A stretch of DNA of 32,496 nucleotides from Nostoc sp. FACHB-892. Lineage in GTDB: Bacteria; Cyanobacteriota; Cyanobacteriia; Cyanobacteriales; Nostocaceae. A program made the position numbers and the translations under genes. Positions 1 to 7,749 of this stretch are shown here, one piece after another. Below the pieces are notes generated by a model. It was not told the DNA's origin, did no database searches, and was given only the letters and a program-made list of their open reading frames with translations. The stretch covers positions 1 to 32,496 of the forward strand of contig NZ_JACJTR010000054.1 of assembly GCF_014698795.1 (NCBI RefSeq). Reading direction: 5' to 3'. Position 1 is the first letter of the stretch. The number at the start of each line of letters is the position of its first letter.

Positions 1-26
1 CAGTAGAAATTAAAAATCGATAAATT

Positions 27-3000
27 TTAGAGCGTCACTGTCGAGTTACAGGTCACTTGCGACAAGCCAAAGGCACTTAGAATAGATTGGTCTGAGTACA
101 CTTCAGTGGGTAAACAACGCAAGATAATCATCAGCAAGTCAGCCAAAACTATCGGCGTGCAGAAGTTAAAAACCCGCCGCAGTGCAGTATTAGTAAAGAT
201 TGTGGCAACTTCAGCGACGTGTTCTAAGGCATCTTCTGGTGATGACTCCGATTCAGCAATCAACATCGGGAAGTATGTACGCGCTAACCACTTTTCATCC
301 TCGTCTAAGTCAGCCAAATTTTTATTACTACCGCTATTAAGACTATCTAATAGCAGGAGTAATAATTTTTTAAAGTGCTGCCAGCCCCCCCATCTCTGGG
401 TAAATCGGCTCACCCATCCTTGGGTAGTGTCTATGATTTTGGCGATCGCGGGTTGAGTAATTTTCTGGTGTGACTGCCAAAGCTGGGTAAACGCTTTGAC
501 GATGGCGTGTCCCGTCTGCTGATCTCGGCTACCCGCTTCGGTGCATAGAGAGCAGGCATCGACAACCTCTAACTTGATTCCGGGCAGTTCATCTAAAAGG
601 AAACTAAGGTCATAGTCAGCGCAGAAGTAGAATGTTAGCTCCACATTGGGGCGACGATGAGCGCGTAATCGCCCAATCTCTTGGATGATTTCTGCACGGA
701 TCAGGTCTGTGAGATACTTTTGGAAAGCGCTGTTTTTATCTTCCAGGTTGACTGGTTCACCAGTCATCACCTGATATTGTGCTGCTAAAACACCGATGTT
801 TTGGTAGGGAATGCCAAAAGAAGCGATCGCATCACACTCACTAAAGCGATTAACACCACGCCCATCGACAAAGTGACCGTATTCTGTGCGGCCCTCAGCT
901 TGGGTTGCAATCTGTTTCCAATCGATAATCCCAAGTTTGGGGCAGAGTTTTTTCAAGGTTTCTTTAAGGGCATTAACACGAGCGCTAAGTGGAAGAGAGC
1001 GATTTTTGGGCAGTTTACCCAGCCCCGTGACGTTGACCACTTTTAAATTACCGTAGTCAGGGCGTTGTTGCTCAATGACTAACACAGGCTCATCGATGCC
1101 CAGTTTCAATTTCAATTGCTGGGATTTGAAAGTGGCATCAAGGTAAATATTAAATTTGGCAGAGTGGGCCAATTCAGTATGCTTGGGGTTTCGGCGGTAA
1201 ATGCTGAGTACACCCCATTGAGACTGAAAACTACCGTCACCCTTCCAAGCTTCCAGAAAGTCAGGCAACCAGTAATTAGGCAAGTCAAGAAACTCCCGGA
1301 CAGCCGTTCGTGCGCTGTCTTTAACTACCTTTTTGGCAGCATAACGAGCGGCAGAGCTTTTTTTGAGTTGTTTATCTTGGGTAATATCAATTGAGTCCAA
1401 GTCTTCTAAGAAAGTTAAATCAGGTTCTGAGGCTTGACCAATCGCTTCGATATCTAAGCCTGTGGGGAAAGCCGGCAGCAGCGCACGGATGCTGGCATCA
1501 TCAAAGCCGTAGCGGTCAGTGGGTTTAATTTGCTGAGTAAGCAGTTGGTGTAAAACTAAGAGGGCAGGTTGCAGCTGTGACAGAAGATTTGGTTCTAACA
1601 GTAGCAGCTTGCCGACAGTAGTTTCAAAATCGCCTTGGTTCACATCAACCGAGCGCACGGGCTTGATAAGTGTGCCAGCTTCTTCCCATAACCGCCCAAC
1701 AGTGAAAGTTTGTTCAGCAGCGTTAGTTAAGGTAACTGGTGTAGAGTCGGGGTGCGCTCTGAGTTCGGAATAATTTTGAATTGCACTGCGTTTTTGAAAG
1801 CGGAAGCCAAAACCGTCCCCGTAAGCAAAACGGCACTGATTCTTAAGGGAACAACCGCCACAGATGGGACTAATACCGCTCTCTTCAAAATCCAGGCTGC
1901 TAAAATTCTTGTTACGAAATGCGTTAAATAAGTAAGTTCTGTGACAATTGCCGTCAGTGTCGGCAGTCTCACCCGCTTTAGTCCACAGTTTAAAGTCCTC
2001 ACCTAGAGGAGTTTTCCGGGTGGGGTCAAGTTTAAAGCCGTTGTGACGCACTGGTAAGTCAACAAAATTCGTCTCAATGGGCAGTGTAGATGGGTTTCTG
2101 TGGTTGGCATCCTGGTAAATTAGTTTATCAACGCCGAATAGCCCCGCCGTCAGTTGTCCAGCGTTGTAAGACTTACCCAGTCCAGGGTGAGAATTATCTA
2201 AAATTTGCGTCCAGCCCTTAGAAATAGCTTCCACCCAAGCAGCAATATGTTCCTCTGGTTGGCAGGAGATAGAGATATTGCCTGTAACTTCAGTTATGTA
2301 CGGGATATTGCCGGGCTTGTAAATAATTACATTGGGCGAAGGCGTGTCAATTTCGGGTAAGGGCAATGGTTGTGGTGGGGCTTTAAATCCTTTAAATATT
2401 GAAGAAAATGGAGCGATGCCTACGGCGGTAAACAACGCTTGCTTCAATAAATTTTGGAAGCTGCTCAAGTCCTCTCTAACTCGCCCAAGCTCCCACTGTT
2501 CACGGCTAATTACTCCTTTGGGCTGGTATGGTTCATATTGCCGTTGCGGGAAGCGAAAGCCATACTGTTTGGCAATGTGAAACAGTGTTCCGATCGTAAT
2601 TCCCCCACGCCGAAAACTGCGAATCTTGGCGTGGATGTTCCAAGTTGAACCTTTGATACTGGGCGACCACTGTTCGGCTATAATTTCCGCATCTGTTGCC
2701 CCATAATGGTTAACCAGCGCCATCAACACCTGACGGCATTCGTCGTAGTTACCGCTTCCTGGGGTACGTGGTGGGATGAATGAAAGCGCGTTTTGGATAA
2801 GCTGGTCAATATCCCAGCCTTCAGTGAGGGAAATCTCACGCCACTCTTTACGTCGTGACTCAATTTCTTGGATTCTTAGTTGATACTCAATACGCTCAAT
2901 TTGCGCGATCGCAATCGCTTCACTTATCCATTCTGCTGGTAAAGTGGCTTCAGGGTTGACTAGCGGGAATTCTGCTTCTGTGCTGCCGTAGAAAACACGA

Positions 3001-3602
3001 CTTGCATCTTTACAAGCTGGGTCATGGGGTAACTGCTGCATCAGGAAGCGTGTACAAGCTTCTACAGTGTCAGCGCCTTGGACATATTCGGGGAGAAGGA
3101 AAACCAACCGAAATTTATGCCATTCTGGTTTATGACTAGCAGTTGTGTAAATTAAAGCACAGTGTTTTTTAATGAAGGGATGGGCTAGGGCTTCTGAGAT
3201 CGTTAATTGGTGATCGTAAACTTTGATGTAATTCCCGTTTTCGTCTTTAATCGGCTTGTCATAAGCATCACGGGCGACATCGGAATTATCAATGTCGAGT
3301 AGTAGCCACTGAGAACCGATGACATTGGCCTTACTGCGCCATTTTCCCCCTAGCAGTCCGGCACAGATGGCGTGACCTGCTTTTATGTGTTGCTGGACAT
3401 CGGCTAGAGTGCCTTCTACATCAATGAAGTTACCGGCCAGCTTCTTAAAGTCCCAGTCTTTGTTTGTGCCAGTAGCGTTAAACGCAAACTTGATTATGCG
3501 ACTCTCAATCAACTCAAGTTTTGTCAAAGCAGCAGAATTTGCCCCTTGAGCATCTGCTGATTGCGGCGATACTGAGTTATGAGATTGTTGTAATGGTGAC
3601 AT
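27..3602 (-). CDS. Plasmid replication protein, CyRepA1-like primase-helicase
   Basis: This 1191-residue protein probably starts plasmid replication by priming and unwinding the origin. The N-terminal part looks like an archaeo-eukaryotic primase: a DID metal motif in LLDIDN (residues 101-106), then TTASHKPEWHKFR (153-165) and DASRVFYG (199-206). A Walker A motif, PGLGKS, lies near residue 475. A Cys cluster (CGGC, then a further Cys) lies near 585. A helicase arginine-finger region (EIGRLRAHRR) lies near 975. A helix-turn-helix-like stretch (QPAIAKIIDTTQGWVSRF) follows before the C-terminus. This order fits the large cyanobacterial CyRepA1 family as I know it; the family name comes from memory, not a search. 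AGGAGG lies about 9 nt before the ATG at 3602, which supports that start. The gene is monocistronic. Its promoter region (3603-3861) holds an inverted repeat. Confidence 0.85.
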   Translation of the reverse strand: MSPLQQSHNSVSPQSADAQGANSAALTKLELIESRIIKFAFNATGTNKDWDFKKLAGNFIDVEGTLADVQQHIKAGHAICAGLLGGKWRSKANVIGSQWLLLDIDNSDVARDAYDKPIKDENGNYIKVYDHQLTISEALAHPFIKKHCALIYTTASHKPEWHKFRLVFLLPEYVQGADTVEACTRFLMQQLPHDPACKDASRVFYGSTEAEFPLVNPEATLPAEWISEAIAIAQIERIEYQLRIQEIESRRKEWREISLTEGWDIDQLIQNALSFIPPRTPGSGNYDECRQVLMALVNHYGATDAEIIAEQWSPSIKGSTWNIHAKIRSFRRGGITIGTLFHIAKQYGFRFPQRQYEPYQPKGVISREQWELGRVREDLSSFQNLLKQALFTAVGIAPFSSIFKGFKAPPQPLPLPEIDTPSPNVIIYKPGNIPYITEVTGNISISCQPEEHIAAWVEAISKGWTQILDNSHPGLGKSYNAGQLTAGLFGVDKLIYQDANHRNPSTLPIETNFVDLPVRHNGFKLDPTRKTPLGEDFKLWTKAGETADTDGNCHRTYLFNAFRNKNFSSLDFEESGISPICGGCSLKNQCRFAYGDGFGFRFQKRSAIQNYSELRAHPDSTPVTLTNAAEQTFTVGRLWEEAGTLIKPVRSVDVNQGDFETTVGKLLLLEPNLLSQLQPALLVLHQLLTQQIKPTDRYGFDDASIRALLPAFPTGLDIEAIGQASEPDLTFLEDLDSIDITQDKQLKKSSAARYAAKKVVKDSARTAVREFLDLPNYWLPDFLEAWKGDGSFQSQWGVLSIYRRNPKHTELAHSAKFNIYLDATFKSQQLKLKLGIDEPVLVIEQQRPDYGNLKVVNVTGLGKLPKNRSLPLSARVNALKETLKKLCPKLGIIDWKQIATQAEGRTEYGHFVDGRGVNRFSECDAIASFGIPYQNIGVLAAQYQVMTGEPVNLEDKNSAFQKYLTDLIRAEIIQEIGRLRAHRRPNVELTFYFCADYDLSFLLDELPGIKLEVVDACSLCTEAGSRDQQTGHAIVKAFTQLWQSHQKITQPAIAKIIDTTQGWVSRFTQRWGGWQHFKKLLLLLLDSLNSGSNKNLADLDEDEKWLARTYFPMLIAESESSPEDALEHVAEVATIFTNTALRRVFNFCTPIVLADLLMIILRCLPTEVYSDQSILSAFGLSQVTCNSTVTL

Positions 3603-3723
3603 GAGAGCTATTCCTCCTGAAGTGTGTTGGAGGAATTGGAGCTATCCCGAAAGTAATCTTCTAATACAAACGTTCAGAAATCGAATTTGATAAAATTCCT
3701 GAGTTGCCGTTTTTTGTGTAGCC

Positions 3724-3745
3724 AGTGTTACAATTGCTTAACACT
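3724..3745. promoter_or_regulatory. Inverted repeat upstream of rep, possible operator
   Basis: Two perfect 7-bp arms, AGTGTTA and TAACACT, are separated by 8 nt. The site lies about 120 nt upstream of the rep start codon in the rep promoter region. Its size suits a dimeric repressor or Rep autoregulation, but no protein can be assigned to it from sequence alone. No iteron series is visible in this intergenic stretch. Confidence 0.45.
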
Positions 3746-3816
3746 CAAAAAGGTTTGATAAGATTACTATTAGGGATATTAATTAGGCGGCGAAACCTAT
3801 ACCCCAATTCCAATTG

Positions 3817-3850
3817 AAAGCCCGTTTGTCTCATCGAGACTTAGGGTTTT
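3817..3850. terminator. Hairpin between rep promoter region and the 241-aa gene
   Basis: AAAGCCC pairs with GGGTTTT (one G-T wobble). Inside it, GTCTC and GAGAC form a second stem around a 3-nt loop. The hairpin begins 12 nt past the stop codon (3862) of the minus-strand gene, so it may end that operon's transcript. The only T run follows on the plus-strand reading, so direction is uncertain. Confidence 0.4.
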
Positions 3851-3861
3851 CAGCTTTTAGC

Positions 3862-4587
3862 CTATTCGTACTTGGCTAACCAAGCCTTGATGAACTCGGT
3901 TACTTCCTCCTCTTGAATTACAAACGTAGTACCTTTTCTCCTGAGAGCCAGAATTTTCATACTGCCCATCTCAGAATAAAGATGTGGGTTGTGGTCAGAT
4001 GCTGCCTGAGTTGGACTCCATAAGACCAAAACTTTTGCTGTCGGTGTTTTTGTTACCTCTTTCGAGGACATTCCAAACAAATCTCTATTTTTAGTCAGCC
4101 ATCTCTCGTAATCCGATAGCTCAACTAATGGGCAGGGTTTCCAGGTGGTTAAACCATTTTTATCTTTCTTTTTCACCTGTAGAATTTCCCTTTTTTCGTT
4201 GTAGACCACCTGACTATCTCCCCGTGAACGAATGGAGATAAACAGATGTGTCTTTCTCGGAAACCTAATAAACAAGTCGATGGGGTTCTTGTCTTCGGGC
4301 TTTAGCACTGGAAAGACTTGTATACCCTGGCTTTTAAACTCATTCAAAAGTAGGGCTGTTAATTTTTCCAGCCGCGCAAGTTTTTGAATTCGTATCAACG
4401 GCTTGTAAGCCAATCCAAAAAGAACCCATCCAAATGGATGAATTATGCCTCCTGTAGCCAGCGCAGCAGCACCAGCCGCTAGAGCTTGAGTGGACGCATA
4501 GTCTTTCGCCTCCCTAAGCATCTCTAATGCCGGTTCGTTGTGCGGCGGGAGTTGAAAATCGGTTGGTGGGTCTTTCACTGTAGTCAT
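3862..4587 (-). CDS. Hypothetical membrane-anchored protein
   Basis: I do not recognise this 241-residue protein. Near its N-terminus an Ala/Gly-rich hydrophobic stretch (TQALAAGAAALATGG, then IHPFGWVLFGLAY) could form one or two membrane helices. The rest is soluble and basic. A segment reading PIDLFIRF then HLFISIRSRGD loosely resembles the beta-strand core of PD-(D/E)XK nucleases such as NERD proteins, but the usual E-x-K is absent, so no nuclease is claimed. I chose the ATG at 4587; an in-frame TTG at 4599, 2 nt after the stop of the 44-aa ORF, is an alternative. Neither has a clear Shine-Dalgarno, which suggests translational coupling. It is the last gene of a three-gene operon behind a ribbon-helix-helix regulator. 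Confidence 0.65.
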   Translation of the reverse strand: MTTVKDPPTDFQLPPHNEPALEMLREAKDYASTQALAAGAAALATGGIIHPFGWVLFGLAYKPLIRIQKLARLEKLTALLLNEFKSQGIQVFPVLKPEDKNPIDLFIRFPRKTHLFISIRSRGDSQVVYNEKREILQVKKKDKNGLTTWKPCPLVELSDYERWLTKNRDLFGMSSKEVTKTPTAKVLVLWSPTQAASDHNPHLYSEMGSMKILALRRKGTTFVIQEEEVTEFIKAWLAKYE

Positions 4588-4601
4588 TGGAGACAACAAA
4601 A

Positions 4602-4736
4602 TTAATGATGTGAAATTATACGAACTTTACTGATAGTAATGTTTGACACTGGATTTTGAGCAAATAGCCCTACTTTCTGTAAATAGGCCAGAATTTCCCT
4701 TAGAGCGTTTTTTTCTGATTGGCTTTCTTTGGTCAT
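4602..4736 (-). CDS. Small 44-aa ORF coupled to the RHH gene
   Basis: The ORF starts with an ATG that shares ATGA with the stop of the upstream ribbon-helix-helix gene. It ends in TAA only 2 nt before the earliest possible start (TTG 4599) of the next gene. The product starts MTKESQSEKNALREIL and includes AYLQKVGLF, an amphipathic helix of the kind found in small DNA-binding or antitoxin proteins. No family is recognised. The exact fit between two neighbours, with no leftover spacer, is the main argument that it is translated. The counter-argument is its short length and the lack of any recognised domain. Confidence 0.5.
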   Translation of the reverse strand: MTKESQSEKNALREILAYLQKVGLFAQNPVSNITISKVRIISHH

Positions 4737-4966
4737 GCTGTACCCTTACCTTTTTTGCCCTTGGGTGTGGAGGAAGGTTGCTCATGATTTGCTAGCCAAA
4801 GGCTAATTGCTTCATCTAGTGCATCGCTTTGGGTTATTTGCAAAGCAGTGCAAGCAATTTTAAAGTTTAAAGCTTTCTCCTTTGGTATGTACCCGCTAAC
4901 TTGAGTGAAATTTGGATCGTCTCGTCTTGTTACCACATCACTGTTTTCTATTTGTTCTGAAAACAT
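4733..4966 (-). CDS. Ribbon-helix-helix DNA-binding protein
   Basis: This is a 77-residue protein. Residues about 22-60 match a ribbon-helix-helix fold: a short strand (TQVSGYIP), helix A (KEKALNFKIACTAL), a turn, and helix B (TQSDALDEAISLWLANH). The C-terminal tail is basic (KGKKGKG). Such proteins act as dimers that bind repeated 4-8 bp half-sites and usually repress their own operon. A 20-bp palindrome with an extra half-site lies about 30-60 bp upstream of its start (4997-5024), a fitting operator. It leads an operon with the 44-aa ORF (ATGA overlap) and the 241-aa protein. It is divergent from the parM operon, so it could also control that operon or serve as a centromere-binding protein. 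Confidence 0.75.
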   Translation of the reverse strand: MFSEQIENSDVVTRRDDPNFTQVSGYIPKEKALNFKIACTALQITQSDALDEAISLWLANHEQPSSTPKGKKGKGTA

Positions 4967-4996
4967 TTTGACATTACCTCAAGAAAATTAGTAAAA

Positions 4997-5024
4997 CATT
5001 ACTTCATTACTTCATGAAGTAATG
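4997..5024. promoter_or_regulatory. Palindromic operator with repeated CATTACTT half-sites
   Basis: CATTACTTCATGAAGTAATG at 5005-5024 is a perfect 20-bp palindrome. It is preceded at 4997-5004 by a further direct copy of CATTACTT, giving three half-sites (two direct, one inverted). It lies between the divergent RHH gene and parM. Multiple short half-sites are the usual target of ribbon-helix-helix dimers. It may also be part of a centromere for the ParM system. Confidence 0.65.
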
Positions 5025-5187
5025 CTATCATAACACTAGCAAGCCAAAAAACGACGCATAACATAGGTGACAGAAGCCGGAAAGCGAAGTGATGGCAAGC
5101 CCTTAACTGGATATGTGGATTTAAAGCGATTTAGCCTCTAAATTCTGCAAAGCCAGGAAAATCAAGAATTTACCAATCATCTGAACC

Positions 5188-6303
5188 ATGACAGCTATAT
5201 ATTCCAATGCCAAAAATTGGCTCGTCCAAGCAGACTTGTTAGCCAAATCAGGGCTAACTGACCTTATCGCCGGAAAAGATTCAGGTGCAGGGTATGGCAA
5301 AGCAATCATCGGTGATTTTTCTATCATGATGCCAGCCGCATACTCACTTGTTCGCAACCGAAACATCATGCACCACGAAACCATCTCAAAAGATGGGGCA
5401 TGGCTGCGATATGTAGAAGGAACGCGGCTTGACTTAAAAGATGTTCAATTCTTCTGGGGCAGTGCGGCTCTAGCGCAAAGTGACCACACCTTGCTACACG
5501 AGGACAAAGCCAAAAAAGCAGAACTGGCATTAGAAAGCATCCTTGCAGACTTAGCAGTTTTGAATATTCCCGATGAAGTCAAGCTTTCAATTAGTTTGAG
5601 CAATCACAACCCAGAACGTTGGGCAAGTGAGATTAAGCGCAGAGTTGAAGGGACTCACACCTTTGAGCATCTGCACCCTGTAACTCGTTCCATTGTCACC
5701 AAGACAGTTGAGATTTTAGTCACAGGCATTTACCCCGAAGGTTTTGGGAGCATTGCCCACTGCTTATTCGGTGAAGCATCCCTGGTACTAGACCCCTCAG
5801 AATTAGCGATCGCTCTTGATATCGGTTCATCTACTTGGCTTGTAACCGTGTTCAACGGTAGCGGTGCAGTGATTGACCGTCACCTGATTGAAGGTGGAGC
5901 AGGTGAACTGCATTCGATGATTGCAGAAGCCCTCGACAAGCGAAACGACCGAGTAAGCCTGCTGTCCAAGGATGTGAAGCACTCGCCCAGTTTGGTGAAC
6001 CAGGGGATTGTAGAAGGCACTTTTACTTATGGCGGCAACCACCTGACTGGTAAGAAGTTCGAGGCAGAGTACAGCCAATGTCTAGATGAGTGGTGGAGTA
6101 ACAGGATTGAGAAATTCGCCAACTTTGTGACTGCTGGTAATTATCTAGACCGTGCTAAATACCTTGTCGCCTGGGGTGGGGGTGTTTCCTTGCCAGTAGT
6201 GGATCAGAACTTAGCCGGTTTAGGCTTTGTGGTCTTGAATAATCCCCAATTCATCAATGCCTTGGGATTGAAGCTATTAACTCAAATATCGAGGGGAGCC
6301 TAA
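5188..6303 (+). CDS. parM: Actin-like plasmid segregation ATPase, ParM/StbA type
   Basis: This 371-residue actin-like ATPase should form filaments that push or pull plasmid copies apart. Nucleotide-binding motifs are visible in order: phosphate 1 loop AGKDSGAGYGK (28-38), phosphate 2 loop ALDIGSSTW (209-217, Asp211), and the adenosine loop VAWGGGVSLP (327-336). NNPQFINALGL (351-361) near the C-terminus is typical of ParM relatives. The length fits the family (about 320-400). The ATG at 5188 has no clear Shine-Dalgarno. The next gene begins 3 nt after its stop and encodes a small ParR-like protein, the usual adaptor arrangement. The gene heads a nine-gene operon, which is unusual because ParM loci normally hold only two genes. 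Confidence 0.85.
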   Translation: MTAIYSNAKNWLVQADLLAKSGLTDLIAGKDSGAGYGKAIIGDFSIMMPAAYSLVRNRNIMHHETISKDGAWLRYVEGTRLDLKDVQFFWGSAALAQSDHTLLHEDKAKKAELALESILADLAVLNIPDEVKLSISLSNHNPERWASEIKRRVEGTHTFEHLHPVTRSIVTKTVEILVTGIYPEGFGSIAHCLFGEASLVLDPSELAIALDIGSSTWLVTVFNGSGAVIDRHLIEGGAGELHSMIAEALDKRNDRVSLLSKDVKHSPSLVNQGIVEGTFTYGGNHLTGKKFEAEYSQCLDEWWSNRIEKFANFVTAGNYLDRAKYLVAWGGGVSLPVVDQNLAGLGFVVLNNPQFINALGLKLLTQISRGA

Positions 6304-6306
6304 TCA

Positions 6307-6540
6307 ATGAATTACGAATCTCGGCGTATAACCATCTCCTACCTAGCAGTAATTGAATTGTGCAAGATTTTTGATTTACCCCAAGACGCGCCAACACAAG
6401 CACTTTCAGCAGGTGTAGAGAAGCTGATTTTTCAACACGGCAATGTACAACCATCACCCAAAGTTGAAACACCGCAATCTACACAGCCCAATAAATCGGC
6501 ACTTAGCGCAATGGTCACTAATTTTAAGGGGGCAGCATGA
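6307..6540 (+). CDS. ParR-like small DNA-binding protein
   Basis: This is a 77-residue protein directly behind parM. The N-terminus has a strand (RRITISY) followed by two helices (LAVIELCKIF and TQALSAGVEKLIFQ), compatible with a ribbon-helix-helix fold. A Pro/Ser/Thr-rich linker and a short C-terminal helix follow. In ParMRC systems the gene after parM encodes the adaptor ParR, which binds the centromere and the filament end; position and fold make that role the best guess. Sequence similarity to known ParR is not evident by eye. GGGGAG lies about 8 nt before the ATG. The stop overlaps the next start (ATGA). Confidence 0.6.
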   Translation: MNYESRRITISYLAVIELCKIFDLPQDAPTQALSAGVEKLIFQHGNVQPSPKVETPQSTQPNKSALSAMVTNFKGAA

Positions 6541-6761
6541 ACAGAACCACATTCAGAAACACGGTTTTAGGCATTGGTGCAACAGCAGCAGCGTTAGCCC
6601 TTGGCTACTTCGGAGTGCAGCAGCTTGGCAGAAACAATATGTTCACTATCGCCGCCGCCGTGGGTGGTGCTGGGGCCATCAGCTATGTACTTCAGAAACC
6701 GAGTCAGCCAGAAGCGCCAGCCGCACCGATAAAAGCTCAAAGGAAAGGGAAAAAGTCATGA
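6537..6761 (+). CDS. Small membrane protein
   Basis: This 74-residue protein has two Ala/Gly-rich hydrophobic segments (about residues 9-28 TVLGIGATAAALALGYFG, and 34-52 around FTIAAAVGGAGAISYVL), then a Pro/Ala linker and a basic tail (QRKGKKS). It is probably a small inner-membrane hairpin with a cytoplasmic basic end. No family is recognised. Its start overlaps the stop of the ParR-like gene and its stop overlaps the next start, both through ATGA, so it is translationally coupled on both sides. Confidence 0.65.
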   Translation: MNRTTFRNTVLGIGATAAALALGYFGVQQLGRNNMFTIAAAVGGAGAISYVLQKPSQPEAPAAPIKAQRKGKKS

Positions 6762-6994
6762 GCGACCAAGACACCCAAAAGACACAACCAAGCCTAACAA
6801 CAACCGAAATAATGACTATTATCCTGGGTTGCGAACAGACTTTAAGGTTTGTGCAAGCATCCCCAAATTACAAACAAATCGAAGCGTCCGAACGGTTCAG
6901 TACATCAAACGACCTAAAAATGGGTGATGCTGTTCAAGCTTTGATGGAGATTCACGAAGCAATCCTAAATATCGAGTTCTACTCCCAAGTTTGA
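6758..6994 (+). CDS. Hypothetical 78-aa protein
   Basis: An ORF extends upstream in this frame, but the likely start is the ATG at 6758. It shares ATGA with the previous stop and is preceded by GGAAAGGGAAAAAG. The product starts MSDQDTQKTQPSLTTTEI and is mainly helical and polar, with segments EIMTIILGCEQTLRFV and GDAVQALMEIHEAILN. There is no membrane segment or recognised domain. It is coupled with the membrane protein before it, so a structural or accessory role in the same complex is possible. Confidence 0.6.
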   Translation: MSDQDTQKTQPSLTTTEIMTIILGCEQTLRFVQASPNYKQIEASERFSTSNDLKMGDAVQALMEIHEAILNIEFYSQV

Positions 6995-7002
6995 GGAAGC
7001 AA

Positions 7003-7197
7003 ATGTTAGAAACGACAACTTTGCAACGTAATCACCTGTACCAATTCCGTGGTCAACAACTGCGCTACAGCCATCGTTCTAATTGTCGAGTCAATGCACC
7101 TTTCATATTTAATGACTCCAAAGGTAGGCGCAAGGAATTAAACCAAAACCAAGTACAACGTGAGGTTTTTGAATTAAATGAGTTTTGTGAGAACTGA
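7003..7197 (+). CDS. Hypothetical 64-aa basic protein
   Basis: The reading frame opens at a TTG (6991), but the ATG at 7003 has GAGGAAG 3-9 nt upstream and is the better start. The product (MLETTTLQRNHLYQFRGQQL...) is basic, rich in Gln, Asn and Arg, and ends in an acidic helix (REVFELNEFCEN). No domain is recognised. The stop lies 20 nt inside the next reading frame if that gene uses its first ATG. Confidence 0.5.
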   Translation: MLETTTLQRNHLYQFRGQQLRYSHRSNCRVNAPFIFNDSKGRRKELNQNQVQREVFELNEFCEN

Positions 7198-7738
7198 TGA
7201 TGAAGCGATTGCACCGACTACCAATCATTGCAATCGCCCCACAACGTATGTATCTCTCGCCGCAGAAACGAAAGTACACAAGGATCTTAGCACTATGAAA
7301 CTAGACTACAAAAATCCCAACGATTGGGGCAAATCGCCTCTGACTGACTCCGCCCTAAGAAAGCAGCAATTCAAAGCGGAAAATCCTGAACAATGGGCAG
7401 CAATGATTGAGGCTGATATTGAGGCACTCTCCACACCAATATTCGAGAGTGAAGATTACCCACCTTTCACTGGGACGGAATTTCTAGCAACTCATTCAAG
7501 CATCAATGATCATCCATACTCTGCTGCATTTGGTCAATTCTTGGGTAATGGGATTGACCCTGATATTGCAAATACTTTGGCATTTGGCTCTAACCGATTT
7601 GATTTAATTTCCGAAGATGTTGACGACCCCGTGAGGCAATTAGCAACGAGAATTTATAACCGATTTGAAGAGATGGGTTACTGGGATGAAGTACCAGAAT
7701 CTGACGAAGATATCAACTACGACTTAATACCTTATTAG
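7178..7738 (+). CDS. Hypothetical acidic protein
   Basis: This is a 186-residue reading from the ATG at 7178, which overlaps the upstream gene by 20 nt. A second in-frame ATG at 7295 (MKLDYKNPNDWGK) has AGGA 10 nt upstream and would give 147 residues with a more compositionally uniform protein. The N-terminal 39 residues look like low-constraint sequence, so 7295 may be the true start. The protein is acidic, with ENPEQWAAMIEADIEAL and DDPVRQLATRIYNRFEEMGYWDE as likely helices. No family is recognised. It sits 11 nt before the next operon gene. Confidence 0.6.
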   Translation: MSFVRTDDEAIAPTTNHCNRPTTYVSLAAETKVHKDLSTMKLDYKNPNDWGKSPLTDSALRKQQFKAENPEQWAAMIEADIEALSTPIFESEDYPPFTGTEFLATHSSINDHPYSAAFGQFLGNGIDPDIANTLAFGSNRFDLISEDVDDPVRQLATRIYNRFEEMGYWDEVPESDEDINYDLIPY

Positions 7739-7749
7739 GAGTTTTAGCA

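Noticed and set aside
1..200. Window ends overlapping because of a circular sequence
   Set aside because: The two ends are related but clearly different in sequence and the right copy is frameshifted, so it is a diverged duplicate and not the same DNA read twice.
106..456. 116-aa plus-strand ORF opposite the rep 3' end
   Set aside because: It is antisense to the conserved rep C-terminus, with no ribosome site and no domain.
6443..6757. Long N-terminal extension of the 78-aa gene
   Set aside because: It overlaps two other genes in a different frame; the ATGA-coupled ATG at 6758 is a better start.
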